DNA of 64,000 nt, from positions 1 to 64,000 of the forward strand of contig NZ_QNQU01000030.1 of the NCBI RefSeq assembly GCF_003315595.1, in the 5' to 3' direction. The notes under the pieces are model-generated. The model ran no database searches, was not told the origin of the DNA, and was given only the letters and a program-made list of their open reading frames with translations. The stretch comes from Pedobacter miscanthi. GTDB taxonomy: Bacteria > Bacteroidota > Bacteroidia > Sphingobacteriales > Sphingobacteriaceae. This document shows, in pieces, positions 1 through 7,478 of this stretch (positions are counted from its first letter, which is position 1; the number at the start of each line of letters is the position of its first letter). A program made the translations under genes and the position numbers.

Positions 1-208
1 TGTTTACTAAATTAAACATTGTAAACATAGGAGTTATCGGATTTATTTCAGGGTCTTTCTAGCAGGAAAGATGCTGAAATAAATTCAGCATGACGATTGC
101 GCTACGAAAAGATGACTAAAACTGTTTATAAAGCTTAAATATCAATCGACCTCAGTTCAATAAACTTTGATCCAGAAAAAATAAACCGTTGTTGGTTAAC
201 AACAAAAA
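1..208. other. Gene-free left edge
   Basis: No open reading frame with gene-like content is seen here. A short hairpin lies at 71-91: the arms ATGCTGAA and TTCAGCAT surround five bases, followed by TGACG. It resembles the small dispersed hairpins that fill other gaps in this window. The rest is AT-rich sequence without a recognisable signal. Confidence 0.4.
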
Positions 209-236
209 ACCTCCTGATCTTTTAAAATCAGGAGGT
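209..236 (-). terminator. Rho-independent terminator of the M1 peptidase gene
   Basis: The arms ACCTCCTGAT (209-218) and ATCAGGAGGT (227-236) form a perfect 10-bp stem with an 8-base loop. On the minus strand the stem is followed by a run of T. It lies just beyond the stop codon of the minus-strand peptidase gene, as expected for its terminator. Confidence 0.8.
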
Positions 237-257
237 CTCGAATTATTTAACTTAAGC

Positions 258-2243
258 TTAGTTACCTGTAGCTGTCCATGTATCGTTATCAGGGTTCGAA
301 TCAGGCAATACTTTATTTGGATCTAAAGTTACCGATTCAATTTCTTCTGTTGTTGGATAGCGTACCAACCAACTGGTGTTTTTCATCCAAACATCAACTG
401 GAACTTTTACGATATCAGTTTTCCCGCTTTTGGTTTTGATTTGAAGGATAATCGGCATCGGCATTCTTTCCAGGTTAACTACTTTAATGGTATAGCCTGC
501 CAGTTTATCGTCTTTTTTAACCTGCTCTACTGAAGCAATGCCCTGATCCATTTTCCAGCTGTTTAACCACCAGCTTCTCCAGAACCAGGCTAAATCTTCG
601 CCTGCACCATTTTCCATCGAACGGAAGAAATCAAATGGTGTTGGATGTTTAAATGCCCAGTTTTTAATGTACTGGCGGAAAGCATAATCGAAACGATCTT
701 CGCCCAAAATCTGATTTCTTAAGATATCAAGGCCCCATCCTGGTTTACTGTAAAGGTTTACACCGATGTTTCTCTCGGTCATACCATCAGGCATTTGCAT
801 AATATTTTCGTAAATCGGGTTACCAATAACACTTTTACCGATTTTATGTAAATCTGCCGGAGGACTGGCGTATTCACCATTATTAAAGTTTTTCTTAGAA
901 ATACCGTTTATGAAGGTGTTAAAACCTTCGTCCATCCAACCGTATTTACGCTCATTAGACCCCACGATCATCGGGAACCACGTGTGACCAAATTCATGAT
1001 CGATTACACCCCAGGCGCCAGCTTTTTTAGCCGTCCAGCCGCAGAAAACAATTCCAGGATATTCCATGCCACCAATGTTAGTAGCCACATTAACAGCCAT
1101 TGGATAAGGATATTCGAACCATTTTGAAGAATAATGTTCGATGGTAGATTTTACATATTCTACTCCACGTCCATAAGAATCAACACCGTTACTTTCTACC
1201 GGTTGTGCAGAAACGGCCAAACCGGTTTTACCGCTAGGCAGTTTATATCTTGCAGCATCTAATACAAATGCTTTTGATGAAGCCCAGGCTGCATCGCGTG
1301 CATTGGTGATTTTAAATTTCCAGGTTAATTTATCTTTCGCCGGACGTGATTTCGGATCGGTTACTTCTGCTTCGCTACGGATGTGCACAGTGGCATCGCT
1401 TAATTTAGCTTCGTTCCATCTTTTTAATTGCTCCGGTGTAAATACTTCAGCAGGATTTAACAATTCGCCCGATCCCATTACGATATGGCTTGCCGGTGCA
1501 GTAATGGCAAAATTGATATCGCCATATTCACAATAAAACTCACCACCGCCCCAGTAAGGCAAAGTATTCCAGCCGATTACATCGTCATATACGCACATAC
1601 GTGGAAACCACTGTGCAATGGCAAAAATTTCACCATTTTTAGTAGTTAAATGGCCTGTTCTGTCCGATCCTTCTTTAGGTACGATGTAAGAGTAATCCAT
1701 TTTAATGGTTACCATATCACCGTTGGCAGCCAGGGGCTGATCTAAACGGATCTGCATACGCGTATCTTCAACAATGGATGTGAATTTTACAGCACCTGCT
1801 TTTTGCGCTACACTAATGTTCTGGATTTTATAACCACCATCAAATTTTTCACCCTGTGCACCATAACGGCTGCGCGAAGGGGTAATGGCATAACCACGTG
1901 AAGTTTCTTTAAAGGTATTCTGATCCAGCTGTAACCATAGGTAAGGTAATTTATCAGGACTATTATTTTTATAGGTAATGGTAACCGTTCCCGAAACCAT
2001 GTTTTTGGTATCGTCGAGATTGGCGGTAATGTTATAATCTACACGGTTTTGCCAGTATTTTGGTCCTGGTGCGCCAATTGCAGAGCGGAATTCGTTTCCA
2101 TTTTGGGTATAAAATAAGGGGCCAAATGCTTCAGCTGGGTTATAATTGGTAGCTGGTGCAGGCGTTGTAGCCTGTTGCGCCGATGCCGAAAAAGCAAAAA
2201 CACAACAAACCAAACAAAAATTAATCAGTTTAGTCAATTTCAT
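258..2243 (-). CDS. Secreted M1-family zinc metallopeptidase
   Basis: This is a probable aminopeptidase-type zinc peptidase of 661 residues. A signal peptide ends near residue 22 (FSASA before QQ), so it should act in the periplasm or outside the cell. The zinc site is complete: HEFGH at 416-420, with the third ligand Glu439 in GWMDEGF exactly 18 residues after the second His. A GGMEYP motif upstream corresponds to the GAMEN substrate-binding motif of M1 enzymes. The N-terminal half is beta-rich, as in the family. It stands alone, with a terminator behind it and a hairpin in front, so it is probably monocistronic. The exact peptide substrate cannot be read from the sequence. Confidence 0.9.
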   Translation of the reverse strand: MKLTKLINFCLVCCVFAFSASAQQATTPAPATNYNPAEAFGPLFYTQNGNEFRSAIGAPGPKYWQNRVDYNITANLDDTKNMVSGTVTITYKNNSPDKLPYLWLQLDQNTFKETSRGYAITPSRSRYGAQGEKFDGGYKIQNISVAQKAGAVKFTSIVEDTRMQIRLDQPLAANGDMVTIKMDYSYIVPKEGSDRTGHLTTKNGEIFAIAQWFPRMCVYDDVIGWNTLPYWGGGEFYCEYGDINFAITAPASHIVMGSGELLNPAEVFTPEQLKRWNEAKLSDATVHIRSEAEVTDPKSRPAKDKLTWKFKITNARDAAWASSKAFVLDAARYKLPSGKTGLAVSAQPVESNGVDSYGRGVEYVKSTIEHYSSKWFEYPYPMAVNVATNIGGMEYPGIVFCGWTAKKAGAWGVIDHEFGHTWFPMIVGSNERKYGWMDEGFNTFINGISKKNFNNGEYASPPADLHKIGKSVIGNPIYENIMQMPDGMTERNIGVNLYSKPGWGLDILRNQILGEDRFDYAFRQYIKNWAFKHPTPFDFFRSMENGAGEDLAWFWRSWWLNSWKMDQGIASVEQVKKDDKLAGYTIKVVNLERMPMPIILQIKTKSGKTDIVKVPVDVWMKNTSWLVRYPTTEEIESVTLDPNKVLPDSNPDNDTWTATGN

Positions 2244-2279
2244 GATAATAAGGTTGTAATACTGCGGTAAATATAAAAA

Positions 2280-2309
2280 ATAACCACATATAGATTTATA
2301 TGTGGTTAT
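2280..2309 (-). terminator. Terminator-like 13-bp hairpin
   Basis: The arms ATAACCACATATA (2280-2292) and TATATGTGGTTAT (2297-2309) pair perfectly around a 4-base loop. Reading the minus strand, a T run follows at 2279-2275. It lies between two minus-strand genes and probably ends the transcript of the upstream one (2359-3099), insulating the peptidase gene. Confidence 0.7.
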
Positions 2310-2358
2310 AATGTTACCAATAACGGGTATAATATGGTTGTAAAGTGATTATTAATTA

Positions 2359-3099
2359 CTAATTCCCTTTTAATTTTGGCAAATCCTGTAATTTTCTTTC
2401 CTGTGGGGTTAATTTTTTCCACGCTACAAAGGCACGTGAGATATAAAAGGAATAACGGAATGGTCTTTCGGCTTTTACGGCCTCTATAGAGGGCCTGTAA
2501 ATGATCATAAAATTTTTAAGGTCTTCTCCTTCAAGTTTGGTCAGATCGGTAATGGCTTTTGCCGTAAAGTTTTCGTCTATTTCCTGCTGGTACATTTCCT
2601 TTTCCTCTAAATCGGCTTCCTTACGCTGCTGTCTTTTATATTTACCATAACCAAGGTTCAGATTTAAGCCTCCAACTTTATCAGTCATTCGTTTACGGTT
2701 CAAATTACCGCCTGTACTCAGTAAGGTGTATTTTTCGGCCAATGGATCTTTGGCATCGGTAATCTGGCTGTTCATCCTCACTGCGCTTACCTCTACATCA
2801 TTTAAGTTGTTTGTTTTAACAGGAAGATATATGGTTCTGTTTAACAGGTTCGTTAAATATAAAGTATCTGTATGATAACCTACTGCAGAAAACTCGATGA
2901 GATCGCCAATACTTGCAGCAATGGTATACTTCCCTTCTTTGTTGGTACTTACTGATTTTTTACTGTTGAGGTTCCTTACGGAAACACCGGGCAGGGAAAG
3001 CGTTTTTTTCGTGAAATCGAAAACTGTACCTGTGGTTACTGTTTGAGCAAAAACGCCGATAGGCATGGCAAGCAATAGAAAAATGATCAGTTTGTACAT
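2359..3099 (-). CDS. Secreted protein with carboxypeptidase-regulatory-like domain
   Basis: A 246-residue exported protein. I start it at MYKLIIFLLL because this begins a clean signal peptide ending at VFAQ; the 15 residues available upstream are basic and unlike a leader. After the leader comes a carboxypeptidase-regulatory-like beta-sandwich, recognisable by VTTGTVFDFTKKTLSLPGVS and by a later KEGKYTIAASIGD segment. The C-terminal half, about 130 residues, is charged and rich in Lys and Glu. Such stand-alone proteins are common in Bacteroidota and their role is generally unknown. It is not a TonB receptor because there is no plug or barrel. The neighbour upstream is an unrelated ArsC-like gene. 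Confidence 0.7.
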   Translation of the reverse strand: MYKLIIFLLLAMPIGVFAQTVTTGTVFDFTKKTLSLPGVSVRNLNSKKSVSTNKEGKYTIAASIGDLIEFSAVGYHTDTLYLTNLLNRTIYLPVKTNNLNDVEVSAVRMNSQITDAKDPLAEKYTLLSTGGNLNRKRMTDKVGGLNLNLGYGKYKRQQRKEADLEEKEMYQQEIDENFTAKAITDLTKLEGEDLKNFMIIYRPSIEAVKAERPFRYSFYISRAFVAWKKLTPQERKLQDLPKLKGN

Positions 3100-3167
3100 A
3101 CTCAAAAGTAATTTAGTTCGACGTTTAAAATCTGCTTTTAACAAACTTTAACATTAGAACAAATGAA

Positions 3168-3515
3168 TCAGGCTAGTGTTTTTAAATAATTGTCATCGTC
3201 AAATCCAATTAATATGGCTTTATTGTTTTGCTCAATAACCGGGCGTTTGATGGCGCTCGTATTTTCTTTTAAATAAGCTACAGCCAATGCCTGATTATCG
3301 ATTTTGGCTTGCTCATCTTTGCTTAATTTTTTCCATGTTAAACCTTTCCTGTTTAGCACGGTTTCCCAACCAAAGGTATTACACCACTCGTTCAACTTCT
3401 CTTCGGTTATTCCTTTTTTCTTAAAATCGTGAAATTCAAAATCAACCTGATGGTCTTTTAACCAGTCGAGCGATTTTTTAACTGTATTGCAATTTGGAAT
3501 TCCGTAAACGGTCAT
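3168..3515 (-). CDS. ArsC/Spx-family (arsenate reductase-like) protein
   Basis: A thioredoxin-fold protein of about 115 residues in the ArsC/Spx/YffB family. I start it at MTVYGIPNCN, which matches the family's usual N terminus; the open frame runs 45 codons further upstream, but that part translates into repeat-derived sequence. The motif is PNCNTVKKSL, with a single Cys at the active-site position instead of the CxxC of Spx. FKKKGITEEKLNEWCNTFGW and the later IKRPVIE are typical of the family. Proteins of this group may reduce arsenate or act in thiol chemistry. Without an ars operon nearby, arsenate reduction should not be assumed. Confidence 0.85.
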   Translation of the reverse strand: MTVYGIPNCNTVKKSLDWLKDHQVDFEFHDFKKKGITEEKLNEWCNTFGWETVLNRKGLTWKKLSKDEQAKIDNQALAVAYLKENTSAIKRPVIEQNNKAILIGFDDDNYLKTLA

Positions 3516-3659
3516 ATTGAATGAATGAATTTTAAATGAGTGAATGATAAAATGGAAAATGTATAATGGGTGATGGAAAAAACCTGTTTCAAAGATAATA
3601 AAATGGAGGGAATAATAACTAATGATCAAATTCCAATGACCAATGATCAATTCGCAATA

Positions 3660-4330
3660 ATCAATGTTAACCGCTTAACTTACTTTGACAATCTCTTTGC
3701 ACCATGCCTATAAGATTGTCAAAGTTTCAGGGTAAAATATGGTAAAAACGGATGATGGTGTAAATAATGTCCAATAATCAAATTATAATAACCAATGTTA
3801 ACCGCTTTAACTTACTTTGACAATCTCTTTGCACCATGCTTATAAGATTGTCAAAGTTTCAGGGTAAAATATGGTAAAAACGGATGATGGTATAAATAAT
3901 GTCCAATAATCAAATTCTAATAACCAATAATAAGCGCTTTAACTTACTTTGACAATCTCTTTGCATCAAGCCATTTAAGATTGTCAAAGTTTCAGGGTAA
4001 AATATGGTAGAAATGGTAGATGTAAAATGGATGATGGTATGAATAGTGCCCAATAATCAAATTCTAATAACCAATAGTAAGCGCTTTAACTTACTTTGAC
4101 AATCTTTTTGCACAATGCCTATAAGATTGTCAAAGTTTTAGGGAAAAACATGGTGAAAATGAAGATGTAAAATGGATGATGGTGTAAATAATACCCAATA
4201 ATCAAATTCTAATAACCAATAGTAACTGCTTTAACTTACTTTGACAATCTTTTTGCACCATGCCTATAATATTGTCAAAGTTTCAGGATAAAATATGGTA
4301 AAAATGGAAGATGGAATGGCCACTATGATC
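3660..4330. repeat. Five-copy tandem array of a hairpin-bearing unit
   Basis: Five imperfect copies of a 132-147 bp unit lie head to tail, with the core TACTTTGACAATCT starting at 3681, 3813, 3945, 4092 and 4237. Each unit carries a 13-bp inverted repeat (ACTTTGACAATCT and AGATTGTCAAAGT) around about 18 bases containing TTTGCACCATGCC. The units are joined by AT-rich CCAATAATCAAATTCTAATAACC text. The last copy has one broken stem pair. The array fills the gap between the ArsC-like gene and the histidine kinase and contains no plausible gene. It is not CRISPR, because whole units are conserved and there are no unique spacers. Confidence 0.85.
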
Positions 4331-4446
4331 TTAAAATCCAGAAATCTTACAAATCCTAATCGTTCGTCACATTTTTTGCCCCATCCATCACATTTTAAAT
4401 ATTCAAGCCTATTCTCTTCGTAAAATTGCACTATAAAAAAATCAAA

Positions 4447-5979
4447 ATGGAAATTATTTCGGGTAAACCATATACCACCAAAAACATCAACCAGCTTGAG
4501 TTTTGGATTTCGACCACCTTATTTATCCTGGCTTTAATCAGCATCTGCACGCAGACCAGTTATGGTGGTGGAGGTTCTTATCGTTTTTCGGAACATTCGA
4601 TTGAATATAGTATTGTGCAGAATTTCTTTCTCCCCGAGATATTCAAAATCAGTATCATTTACTTTAGTTTCCTGCTTTTCAATTTTGTTTCGATGCCACA
4701 ACTGGCCAAGAATAAAAATGTGACCATGAACCTGATCATGACCATTGCTGTTACCGCATTTTCGATTATTGGATGGATGATAGCCAATACTTATTCGGAA
4801 GCTTACCGCCTGGTTGAATACGATGATATAGACCGTGCATACGATACACTTTTTGGGGAGGCTTTTACCTACATCTTTTTTATTTATCTGTTATTTAATG
4901 CTTATGCCTATTTTAATGAGCGTGGCATGGAACTTTTTGAGCGTATACAATTTTTAAAAGGTTACAATAAAAACATCCTTTCAGAGATCTTTGTGAGCAC
5001 CAGGATCTGGCTTATCACTCTCATGCTCTTCGCTGCAGTACTTTCGATAAGAATTGATTATGAGATACTGGTGGGATGGATTATTGTGCCACCGGTAAAT
5101 ATCATTTTTGCTTTTTGCGCCATTTATTACATTATCCCCAACCTGCGAAAGAATTTTAAAGGTTTTGGCCGGTATTTCTGGGGGAATATTGGATTAACCA
5201 TTATTGTTTCGCTGCTACTTTTAATTGTACTTATTCCTTTTATGCATAACAGGGCAGTTGTGCCCATCACACTGATTTTAAATTCAATATGTTTGATCTG
5301 TATCACCACACCATCAGCATGGTATATCTACAAACATAAGTTTGAAAAACTTAGTGAAATCCAGATGCTTAAAACGGAATTGGGCAAATCGGACGCAAAC
5401 CTCAATTTCTTAAAATCGCAGATCAATCCGCATTTTTTATTCAACGCGTTAAACACCCTTTTTGGAACTGCCCTGCAGGAAAATGCAGAGCGAACAGGTG
5501 AAGGGATACAAAAACTGGGCGATATGATGCGCTTTATGCTTCATGAAAATACACAGGATAAAATTTCTTTAACCCGGGAGGTAGAATACCTGAACAATTA
5601 TATTGATTTGCAAAAACTGCGCACTTCACGGTCTGCAGACATCAGGATCGAAGCGCATATTGAAGAGCAGCTGAACAATTTGCAGATTACCCCCATGTTA
5701 TTGATCCCGTTTATCGAAAATGCATTTAAACATGGCATCAGTTTGCAGCAGCCATCGTATATTAAAATTACCTTACAAACAAAAGAAAAGACTTTGTACT
5801 TTGATGTGAGCAACAGCATTTACATTAAGGCAGATAACGATCCGGAGAAATTGAAAAGCGGTATCGGGCTTGAAAATGTAAAACAGCGGCTATCATTGCT
5901 TTATTATGGAAAACATGAACTGATTATCCGCGAGAGTGCAAAAGAGTTTTTTGTTCATTTGACATTGCAGTTGGATTAA
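4447..5979 (+). CDS. LytS/YehU-type sensor histidine kinase
   Basis: A membrane histidine kinase of 510 residues. I start at the ATG giving MEIISGK; an in-frame TTG seven codons earlier is less likely. About eight hydrophobic segments fill residues 20-300. The His_kinase domain then opens with QINPHFLFNALNTL, where the His near residue 329 is the phosphoacceptor. The ATP-binding part shows PFIENAFKHG (N box) and SGIGLENVKQRL (G box). The expected partner is the LytTR response regulator at 6689-7363, although the two are now separated by about 700 bp. No ligand-binding extracellular domain is obvious, so the signal is unknown and may be sensed in the membrane. Confidence 0.9.
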   Translation: MEIISGKPYTTKNINQLEFWISTTLFILALISICTQTSYGGGGSYRFSEHSIEYSIVQNFFLPEIFKISIIYFSFLLFNFVSMPQLAKNKNVTMNLIMTIAVTAFSIIGWMIANTYSEAYRLVEYDDIDRAYDTLFGEAFTYIFFIYLLFNAYAYFNERGMELFERIQFLKGYNKNILSEIFVSTRIWLITLMLFAAVLSIRIDYEILVGWIIVPPVNIIFAFCAIYYIIPNLRKNFKGFGRYFWGNIGLTIIVSLLLLIVLIPFMHNRAVVPITLILNSICLICITTPSAWYIYKHKFEKLSEIQMLKTELGKSDANLNFLKSQINPHFLFNALNTLFGTALQENAERTGEGIQKLGDMMRFMLHENTQDKISLTREVEYLNNYIDLQKLRTSRSADIRIEAHIEEQLNNLQITPMLLIPFIENAFKHGISLQQPSYIKITLQTKEKTLYFDVSNSIYIKADNDPEKLKSGIGLENVKQRLSLLYYGKHELIIRESAKEFFVHLTLQLD

Positions 5980-5992
5980 TACTACTTTTATC

Positions 5993-6190
5993 GAATTGTC
6001 ACGCTGAGCGGAGTCGAAGCGTAATTCTCAAAACAACCATTTAGAGATCCTTCGACTCCGCTAAGGATGACATTATAGATAGAAGAAATTGCGAGATAAA
6101 AAACCAAGCGAATTGTCACGCTGAGCGGAGTCGAAGCGTAATTCTCAAAACAACCATCGAGAGATCCTTCGACTCCGCTCAGGATGACAA
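5993..6190. repeat. Two direct copies of a GAGCGGAGTCGAAG hairpin element
   Basis: Two near-identical copies (about 5993-6072 and 6111-6190) each begin ATTGTCACGCTGAGCGGAG and end with a near inverted copy, CTCCGCTCAGGATGACA. Each can therefore fold into a long hairpin. The same motif recurs at about 27140 and is a familiar type of Bacteroidota intergenic repeat. The rest of the gap up to the GIY-YIG gene is AT-rich and holds no gene. Confidence 0.8.
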
Positions 6191-6327
6191 CAAAACAATA
6201 GATGAATATTAGTACAAAATAACGTTGTTAAACAGATACTAATTAAGGCTTAATAGCAAAATTTTAAGTTTTTATACTAATTTGGTATATTCATCCATAG
6301 TCTTCGGGGATGATTGATGCAAGAAAA

Positions 6328-6645
6328 ATGAAAACCTATACCGTCTATATTTTAAAGTGTGCTGATAACTCTTATTATACCGGAGTTACCAATGATATAG
6401 ACAGGAGGCTTTATGAACACGAAAATGCAATAAGCCCCAGCTGTTATACTGCTAGAAAAAGACCAGTAATCTTAGTATTTTGCGAACATTTTGAGGACAT
6501 TAATGATGCCATTGAATTTGAAAAACAAGTTAAAGGCTGGACCAGGAAAAAGAAGGAAGCAATTATAAGCGAAAACTGGGATAAGCTTAAAGAACTATCT
6601 GTTTGTAAAAACATTACCAGTCATACTAATTTCGATAAACTATAG
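6328..6645 (+). CDS. GIY-YIG nuclease domain protein (UvrC-N-like, stand-alone)
   Basis: A stand-alone GIY-YIG domain of about 105 residues. The start MKTYTVYILKC fits the family; an in-frame ATG six codons upstream is possible. The diagnostic motifs are VYILKC (GIY position), YYTGVTND (YIG position), the catalytic Arg in DRRLYEH, and a conserved Glu in EFEKQVKGW. Members of this UPF0213-like group are thought to be small nucleases, but their cellular role is mostly unknown. It is unusual that the gene lies between a histidine kinase and its probable response regulator, together with repeat DNA, which suggests a later insertion. Confidence 0.85.
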   Translation: MKTYTVYILKCADNSYYTGVTNDIDRRLYEHENAISPSCYTARKRPVILVFCEHFEDINDAIEFEKQVKGWTRKKKEAIISENWDKLKELSVCKNITSHTNFDKL

Positions 6646-6688
6646 GCTTCCGATACGTTAAGCCCAACAAATACAAATAGAACCAAAA

Positions 6689-7363
6689 ATGATTGCCATT
6701 GCTATAGATGATGAACCGATTGCGCTCGATATTATAAAATCGCATGCCTCAAAAGTTCCGTTTGTAGAGTTGCAACAAACTTTTACTGATGCCTTTGCTG
6801 CCATTACCTATTTGCAGCAAAACAAAGTTGACCTCATTTTTCTGGATATCAAAATGCCAGATATTAGCGGTATCGATTTTTTAAAGAGTTTAAGCAAGCC
6901 ACCGATGGTTATTTTCACCACTGCTTATACTGAACACGCCGTACAAAGTTTTGAACTTGATGCTGTTGATTATTTGTTAAAACCTTTTTCGCTTTCGCGT
7001 TTTTTAAAGGCCTGTAATAAAGCCCACGAACTGTTTAACCTGCGCAACCAGAAACAGGAGGCCAAAACAGCATACATTTTTGTAAAAGATGGTTATGAAC
7101 AAATTAAGGTTGAATTAGATGATATCCTTTATGTGGAAGCCTCTGGAAATTATACACAGATCCAATTAAAAGATAAACTTTTAAGTTCACGCATTACCAT
7201 AAACGACGTCTCCGAACTGTTGCCAAAAGGAGATTTTATCCGTTGCCACAGGGCTTTTATTGTAGCCAAAAACAAAGTATCTAAATTCGACCGCAGCCAA
7301 ATCTGGATAGGTGAAAAGATTATTCCTATTGGGGCCACTTATGGCGGAATACAACTTACTTAA
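6689..7363 (+). CDS. LytTR-family response regulator
   Basis: A DNA-binding response regulator of 224 residues. The receiver domain (1-120) has the acidic pair near IDDEP, the phosphorylatable Asp53 in FLDIKMP, a conserved Thr in FTTAY and Lys in LLKPF. The LytTR DNA-binding domain (about 130-224) shows the typical DDILYVEASGNYTQI and a late FIRCHRAFIVAKNKV. It is the cognate partner type for LytS/YehU kinases, and the kinase gene upstream is on the same strand. Target genes are unknown; in this family the regulator usually acts on nearby envelope or transport genes. Confidence 0.93.
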   Translation: MIAIAIDDEPIALDIIKSHASKVPFVELQQTFTDAFAAITYLQQNKVDLIFLDIKMPDISGIDFLKSLSKPPMVIFTTAYTEHAVQSFELDAVDYLLKPFSLSRFLKACNKAHELFNLRNQKQEAKTAYIFVKDGYEQIKVELDDILYVEASGNYTQIQLKDKLLSSRITINDVSELLPKGDFIRCHRAFIVAKNKVSKFDRSQIWIGEKIIPIGATYGGIQLT

Positions 7364-7431
7364 TGCAATTTAAAACTCACCGGTTTGAGAATAGAAAACG
7401 TTTTCGATTGTTTCCAAACGATTGCGTAAAA

Positions 7432-7464
7432 AAAGAAGTCAAGTTTTTAAAACTTGACTTCTTT
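7432..7464. terminator. Bidirectional terminator, 16-bp perfect stem
   Basis: AAAGAAGTCAAGTTTT (7432-7447) and AAAACTTGACTTCTTT (7449-7464) form an almost continuous palindrome around one base. It sits between the end of the plus-strand regulator gene and the end of the convergent minus-strand macroglobulin gene. On the minus strand the stem is followed by more T residues; on the plus strand the arm itself ends in T. Confidence 0.85.
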
Positions 7465-7478
7465 GAAATACAACCCAT

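Noticed and set aside
3168..3650. 160-codon reading of the ArsC-like gene
   Set aside because: The first 45 codons lie in low-complexity intergenic DNA and do not resemble the family, which begins at MTVYGIPNCN.
3660..4330. Possible CRISPR array
   Set aside because: Whole units are conserved, there are no unique spacers, periods are over 130 bp and no cas gene is present.
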